Shown: positions 58,578 to 64,000 of the stretch, piece by piece
How positions within the stretch are numbered: the stretch's first letter is position 1
Layout of the letters: every line of letters begins with the position of its first letter
Assembly: GCF_030272615.1 (NCBI RefSeq)
Contig: NC_081407.1
Span: 142,728,897 to 142,792,896, forward strand
Origin: Cryptomeria japonica
Lineage: Eukaryota > Streptophyta > Pinopsida > Cupressales > Cupressaceae
Direction: 5' to 3'
DNA length: 64,000 nucleotides
Notes under the pieces: model-generated
What the model was told of the DNA's origin: nothing
Database searches by the model: none
The model's input: the letters and a program-made list of their open reading frames with translations, nothing else
Position numbers and translations under genes: made by a program

Positions 58578-59930
58578 TTAATTTGGAATAGGTGCACCTA
58601 ACTCAGTAGGTAAGGTGCTTTCTTTATTTGACACAATTTCCTTCTTTTTCCAAATCATCTTTAATTTTTCTTTTATTTCCTCAGTGTCTTTTCTAGGTTG
58701 ATCTCTGCAATCTCCATCTAAGTGTCCCACTTTGTGACAATGAAAACATGCCATACCAGGATTTCTCCATGATCTTTGGTTGTACATCCCAAACCTTATA
58801 AAACAATTAGCACTAATATGTCCATATCTTCCACAACATTCACACCATATCCTTGTATTGTAATCCCATGGTACTACAGAATACTGTCGGTAAGGATCTG
58901 TGTGAGTTCGGTAACCTCTAGCATTTGCTCAGTGTGCATACCACATATAGTTCTTTTGCTTAAACCAGCACTTCTTGATACTATGTCCATATCTATTGCA
59001 GTTTTTACAAAACCCTTTGTATTTTGCCTTCTGATAATTGTTAACAGACTTTGTCCTACATTGATTAGATGTGTGACCATATTTATTGCAATTTTAACAA
59101 TAACTATTGGACTTAGTGGCATTCGGTTGCTTACTTTTTCTGATTTGGCATATGTTAGCAGTGTGACCTTGATTTCCACAGTAGTTGCAAATAGGCTTCT
59201 TTCTTTTGATGTTATTGTTGTTTCCAACTTGCTTTGATGATTCTCCTCTCTTGATAGTATGAATTCCTTTCTCGGTAGAGACTTTTCCTTTGTAACCGAG
59301 TCCTGCATCTTTGTTGGGTCGTCTTGTGTTCAGTTGCTCATCCAACATCTTTGATGCTTCATAACTCTTCTTCAGTGTTTCTTTGGATTTCTTCTCTGTT
59401 TCAAGTTCATCAGTTAACTTTGATACTTCAAGTTTCAATGCTTGATTCTTATCATTCTTCAGAATTGCTTCATTATGTGCATAACCTAGTTGATCTGATA
59501 GGTTTTGTTGAATTCTAGTTAACCTTGTGATTTCATCATTCTTATCAGATACTAAGACTTCAAGTTGTTGTTTCTCTCTTTCTAGATCTCTTACTTTATT
59601 CTCAGCTGTTCTCAATGCATCAAGATTTTCAGTCATCTGTGTGCCGAAATGTTCATGTTCTCTTTTCATTGCTTTCAGTTGATCAACCAGTGCTTTGTTC
59701 TTTTCTTTCAATACTCCAATCATTTTTTCTATCTCTTCAGATATACTGTTCTCAGATGATGTTTCAATTTGTTCCACTAACTCTTGAGAGTCCTACAAAT
59801 CATCAGATAATCTTCTTCTCACTTTCCGAGATTTTTGCATTTGCCTTTGCATGTCTGTAATCACTTGATTAGCATGATCCACCTCTTCTTGTAGATACAC
59901 AATCCTTCGAGATTGTTTATAGCCTTCCAT
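58578..59930 (-). pseudogene. Nau-2 ORF1: coiled-coil protein with five zinc knuckles
   Basis: ATG 59930 (MEGYKQSRRIVYLQEEVDHA), the first after the primer site, runs in one frame to TAA at 58578, 451 codons with three point stops (near 59793, 59094 and 58928). The first ~210 codons are heptad-rich coiled coil. Five CCHC motifs follow: CNYCGNQGHTANIC, a second whose Cys-x-x-Cys is itself interrupted by the stop at 59094, CKNCNRYGHSIKKC, CECCGRYGHISANC and CFHCHKVGHLDGDC. The C-terminus is charged. It corresponds to Nau-1 ORF1 (four knuckles). A Gag-like RNA-binding role is inferred; no copia Gag capsid domain is visible. Confidence 0.82.
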
Positions 59931-59978
59931 TGATAATATCTTTCTCTTTATGTAGTTAAACCCTTTTCCAAGATTCAA

Positions 59979-59990
59979 GCTCTGATACCA
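59979..59990 (-). promoter_or_regulatory. Nau-2 primer binding site (initiator Met tRNA type)
   Basis: The minus strand reads TGGTATCAGAGC two bases after the 5' LTR, identical to the Nau-1 site. Confidence 0.92.
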
Positions 59991-59992
59991 AT

Positions 59993-61131
59993 TGTTAGGC
60001 CCAATATGGAAAGCTAATGTACTGAGAGGGGAGGGGTGAATCAGTACTTCAAAACATTTCTTCAACAATATATTTACTATTATGCATAAACCGAATAGTG
60101 CAGTAACATAATATAAAACTAAAACAAATAGATAACAATCATATATGATTCACTCCATAACACATATATTTTGATTACGTAGAAACTCTTGGTTAGAGAG
60201 AAAAACTGCGGTGGGGATGGCACCCACAACTTCACTAATGCAATAATAAAGAGTGCTCAGTTAGAGCTACATGTTTAGCTATTTCTGATAGCATACTCTG
60301 TTAGGAGTAACAAGATCTATTAGATCTACCTTGCTAAAGGATTTTACAACACTTCATCTAAATGTCTCACTTGGTTAGAGGCTTTACAATTTATAGACTT
60401 GATTAGAGTCTTTTATCCTCTTAAAGGTTTCTCTTAAAACTTCAAAATAATACAATAAAATTATTACAAATATCTGCAACTTTACATCAGGAATGTTATA
60501 GCAGATTCTATGTGCTCAGAATAGATTACCTTTCTTATATCATACCTCGGTAACCCAAATAGTAACTCGGTAAACCCTTCTGTTTACTTTGTTCTTCGAC
60601 TGTTCTCTGAAAACCTTCTCGGTGACCTCTGTGTCTCTATAACAATATTCTTACACTCATGCACACACCTTTAACTCTTAACTCATGCTGTATAAATAGA
60701 TCTCTTATGACGGTGATCCAATTCATTGCTTTGATCTTACAAACATGATTTATTGAATGAATAACCATGCAAAATATTTTATTGGTTAGATAACCTCAAA
60801 ATCATACACAATCTTTAAGTGCAATTTCCAATGTGATAACGGTTAGATGTGCCTCAATCTTGTAACACATTTTCATATGCATGTCCAGGTTCAATGAATC
60901 TGGTAACACGTTTCACTCGGTGTAAATCAACTCGGTGTGTCATCTTTGCTACTCGGTAGACATGTAAAGATACTTGGTAGACAACTCGATGTATACTGCG
61001 TTTTGTGACTATTTTCTTCTATAACCGACTAGACTGTACATACCGACTGAATATTTTGGTAATAGATAATCGACTAGAGTATATAGTATAACTTTGACAT
61101 AAAACTAATGACAATCTGATAAGTAGTAACA
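59993..61131 (-). repeat. Nau-2 5' LTR
   Basis: 1,139 bp, plus-strand start TGTTAGGCCC and end TAGTAACA. It retains the TG/CA termini lost in part from the other copy. Confidence 0.93.
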
Positions 61132-61137
61132 AAAAAC

Positions 61138-61885
61138 AATTTAAGAGAATTAAAAATGTTATTTAATTTTCCTTGGGTGTATGATACATCAAATATTTCA
61201 CTCAAAAGACCCTCTCTTAAGGTATTCTTTGCAAAAAAATAATGTTAAATGGTGTTTATTAAAACAAATGATAAGTGCCCATATGTGAGGGAGAAGACCT
61301 AGAGTTGGGAAACCTATGTTAGTGAGTTTGTCTTAAAATTATATCAACTAATCAAATTTTATGAGATGTGATATATGCGACAAAGCTATACAAATAAATA
61401 GATAAAAAAAAATATGGGAAGCTGTGTAAAGAAATGTGTAAACTAGGAGAAATCATAATTTATATTAATGTAAGGGATATTGTGTTTCTAATAAATGACC
61501 ATAACACTTAATTTGAGTTATTTTTTAATTGAACTAAATCCTATCAATATCGACCAACCATTTTCCACATTTTCACCATTCCACTCTACCATAATACATT
61601 CTATAACATTTTGAGTATCTTGGGCTAAACAATGTACCATATGTGGATCTTGCAGTAGGTTGCATTACACAACCTATTCCACCAAAATTTAAAAATAGCT
61701 AGTAATGTGTGGCCTTGTATTCAATTAAGTTGCATGACATGAACTAGTTCACTAAAGTTAGAAATAATTGTTTCTATCCTCTAATATGACTCTTTGTAAA
61801 ACTAGTTGTTGTCCTTGAGAATGAATCATTGAAAGGAATATTTGATTCAAGAGTACATATAAAAGTGAAGATCAAGAATCGTTAA
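61138..61885. other. AT-rich intergenic sequence, nothing recognised
   Basis: Between Nau-2 and the next LTR. No open frame or repeat boundary seen. Confidence 0.55.
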
Positions 61886-63400
61886 TGTAGACACCTAAAA
61901 GTTGCACAATGAATTAAGTGAATTTTATTCATTTAATTATTCTTAATTCTTCCTATTAATTAAATTAAGATTTACTTAATATACCCTTTTTCTATCTAAG
62001 CCATTTAATTAAATTTACATTAACTAAATACCATCCCTCTAGCCATTTTAATTAAATTCACATTTAATTAAAGATATCAATTTATCCCCTTTCCCATTTT
62101 AATTAAATCTACATTTAATTAAAATCTCATTTTCATTTAAATAAATCTAAATTTATTTATAAATCCCCCCACTTGCAAAATCCTACAAATGCAAGTTGCA
62201 ACCAAATTGAAATAAAGCAATTTATTTTAATTAATTCTATTTTCCCTCACCCACTTGCATTTTCCTACATCTCCCACTTGCATCCTAAATCCTATTCCTA
62301 ATTCTTCTAGAATCCATCTAATCCTAATCAATTAGCCCAAACCCATCCATTATCCCTTTCCCCTAAATTTGAGGAGGTCACTTCTCAAATTTGGAGTAAA
62401 GTCTTCAAAAAGCATTAAAGCCTTTATCCATTCAACAAGCTAACTTGTTGAATACCCCCAAATTTGGAAGGACTCTTACAAATTTGTCTCCAAAGTCTTC
62501 AAACCATTAATGGTTAACTCAACCTTCTTACATGGTTAGAGACTTCTTGCCTAACTCAACCCTCATCTAACCCAAGGGTCTCATCAAGCATTCATTGCTT
62601 TGACCATAGTTATCCCTTTAACCTTTGCACAAGATTTTATCCTTTGGGTAAAAGCTTTATCCAATGGATAACCCTAACCTAACCTTAACCCTTACCTTCT
62701 AAGGTAACCATGAGGTCTTTTCAAGCATTTAATGCTTCTTACATCTCCTCTCAAGAAGTCTCTTGTTGACAATTGTCACCATTTCATTGGTGAGAATTGT
62801 GAACATGGATTGATAACTTTCAAACCCGACCCTTGATTATATCCTTCAAATCCAGACCATCCATTTCCCTGTTTCTTCTATAAGTAGAGCCCATTCCTTC
62901 TTCAAAACAATCAAGTCTTTGTGCATCAAACTTATAGTCTCATAACATTAAGCATATTATCTCTCTTTGATAGAATAGCATGTTAGATCATTTTGATAGC
63001 ATTATAATCTTAGATATATCAGGTTAATCTCATATCATGTTAGCTTCATCTTAGTATCATTTTCATACTAGTTTAAGCTTCATATCAATATCTTGCATCC
63101 TATCATCATCTAGTTTCATATCAAAATCATCACTAGGATCTTGGTTGCATTCCATTTAGATCTTAAAATCATAAATCTCATTCTTTAGGTTGTCATCTTA
63201 AAGAATCAAGTGCTCTTCCAAGCTGAGAGCCACCTTGAATCTTGAAAATCCTTGGAGATAGAGGAACATGGAATGATTTAAAGAGTTTAGATTCATTTAA
63301 CTTTGTTTTGTTTGGATTTCTAGCCTCTAATGCAATGTTTCATGTGTGTGTTTAAATTGTTTCCTCCTCCTACAGGTTGATACCACATTTTTGACATACA
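61886..63400 (+). repeat. LTR of the same family as 18310-19753, plus strand
   Basis: Starts TGTAGACACCTAAAAG and probably ends TTTTTGACATACA, about 1,515 bp. Flanks GTTAA (61881-61885) and GTTAC (63401-63405) form a one-mismatch target duplication, so this is likely a solo LTR. A TATA-like TCTATAAGTAGAGC lies at about 62878-62891, at the same relative place as in the other copy. Long matching stretches include GACAATTGTCACCATTTCAT and GGATAACCCTAACC (in the other copy on the minus strand). Confidence 0.75.
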
Positions 63401-63405
63401 GTTAC

Positions 63406-64000
63406 TTTGTCTTCAAGTGATTCTCTTTGATCTTCTAAATATGAACAAACTCAGAGGTAGGTATAAAAGTGAAGGCTTGTATGTACACATGTTTCTAAAC
63501 ATCATGATAGTGTAGAACTCAACTACATGTCATCTACATCATATCCCGCAACATATCCTAGTATGGATTTAGGTTGCATAATACAACGTGGCATACAAAA
63601 ATACAACATAGCTCATAATCTACCAATGATACACCTTAGGTTACTCACCAACTTATGAAAATTGTTAGAATTTGAAAAAAAAGGATTGAACTACTTAAAA
63701 CATAATTAAAATATAGCCAAGAACAAAAATTAGAGAGATAAACGCCATGAAAAGAGAACCAAGATAACCAAGATAAACCTCTCATGGGTAAAACTAAGAA
63801 GTCATGAGAAAAAGACTCACTAAAGTACCCCAAATGGTCATTACAACTGGACATAGATTTATCAAATTTCTTAAGAGCTTGCAAACACTTTCCCAAGATC
63901 AATTATAGATCTACAATATTATTTCCCATCCTTTACTACATAAAAATTATGAATATTCATTGTTAATGGAGTTATAGATAAATATTGTGTTAGAAAAAAA
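63406..64000. other. Intergenic sequence at window end, nothing recognised
   Basis: AT-rich. An 85-codon minus frame at 63645-63902 is hydrophobic and has no domain; not called. The window ends in an A run. Confidence 0.5.

Larger units (their letters stand above)
53146..61131 (-). mobile_element. Nau-2: second pol-less copia-like element with ORF1/ORF2
   Basis: LTRs at 53146-54263 and 59993-61131. On the minus strand: 5' LTR, initiator-Met primer site (59979-59990), ORF1 (coiled coil plus five zinc knuckles), ORF2 (about 1,120 codons), polypurine tract, 3' LTR. About 8.0 kb. No pol domain. Flanks are AAAAC (53141-53145) and AAAAA or AAAAC if shifted (61132-61137), an imperfect target duplication. 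The plus-side LTR terminus at 53146 reads TA instead of TG. The plan matches Nau-1, but the sequences have diverged strongly. Inserted 185 bp right of Tat-1. Confidence 0.9.

Noticed and set aside
1-64000. CRISPR arrays, bacterial operons, tRNA or rRNA genes
   Set aside because: None seen. The direct repeats present are LTRs or short tandem arrays, and the element types are plant-specific.

Overview
This window looks like intergenic DNA from a large, repeat-rich plant nuclear genome. I see no intact host gene, tRNA or rRNA. Nearly everything recognisable is LTR retrotransposon in nested layers, with plant hallmarks: Ty1/copia pol, Tat-lineage Ty3/gypsy gag-pol with a second RNase H, initiator-Met-type primer binding sites, a plant-mobile-domain-like antisense ORF, and abundant in-frame stops of the kind left by decay of methylated C. 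A gymnosperm such as a conifer is plausible from element size, age and spacing, but that is inference. The element names below are local labels.

Layout: 1-4778 is AT-rich sequence with one hexamer microsatellite. Cop-1 (4784-11870) is a degenerate copia element with a matching 5-bp target duplication (TTGCA), inserted beside a minus-strand copia LTR (11876-12351). 12541-16433 is an unclassified repeat-like block with a CpG-rich core. 18310-19753 and 61886-63400 are two LTRs of one family in opposite orientation, both apparently solo.

The centre (21613-52966) is a three-layer nest. Tat-1 (21618-52961, plus strand, TSD ATGTT) has a decayed gag-pol and an antisense extra ORF. Nau-1 (24239-38530, minus) sits in the Tat-1 leader. 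It is a copia-like element with no pol; instead it has a coiled-coil/zinc-knuckle ORF1 and a large ORF2 of unknown function. Gag-1 (30673-38447, minus, TSD GTGCC) sits in one LTR of Nau-1. It is a pol-less Tat-type element with an uninterrupted 1,102-codon gag-protease-like ORF and seven copies of a GC-rich hairpin module.

Nau-2 (53146-61131, minus) lies just right of Tat-1. It is a second pol-less element with the same ORF1/ORF2 plan as Nau-1, although the two are clearly diverged.

How they may work together: Cop-1-like elements share their polypurine tract and LTR start with Nau-1, and could supply enzymes to Nau-type elements. Tat-1-like elements share Gag, CHHC-knuckle and protease-fold sequence with Gag-1, and could do the same for it. 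The most promising undescribed material is the Nau ORF1/ORF2 cassette and the Gag-1 hairpin series.
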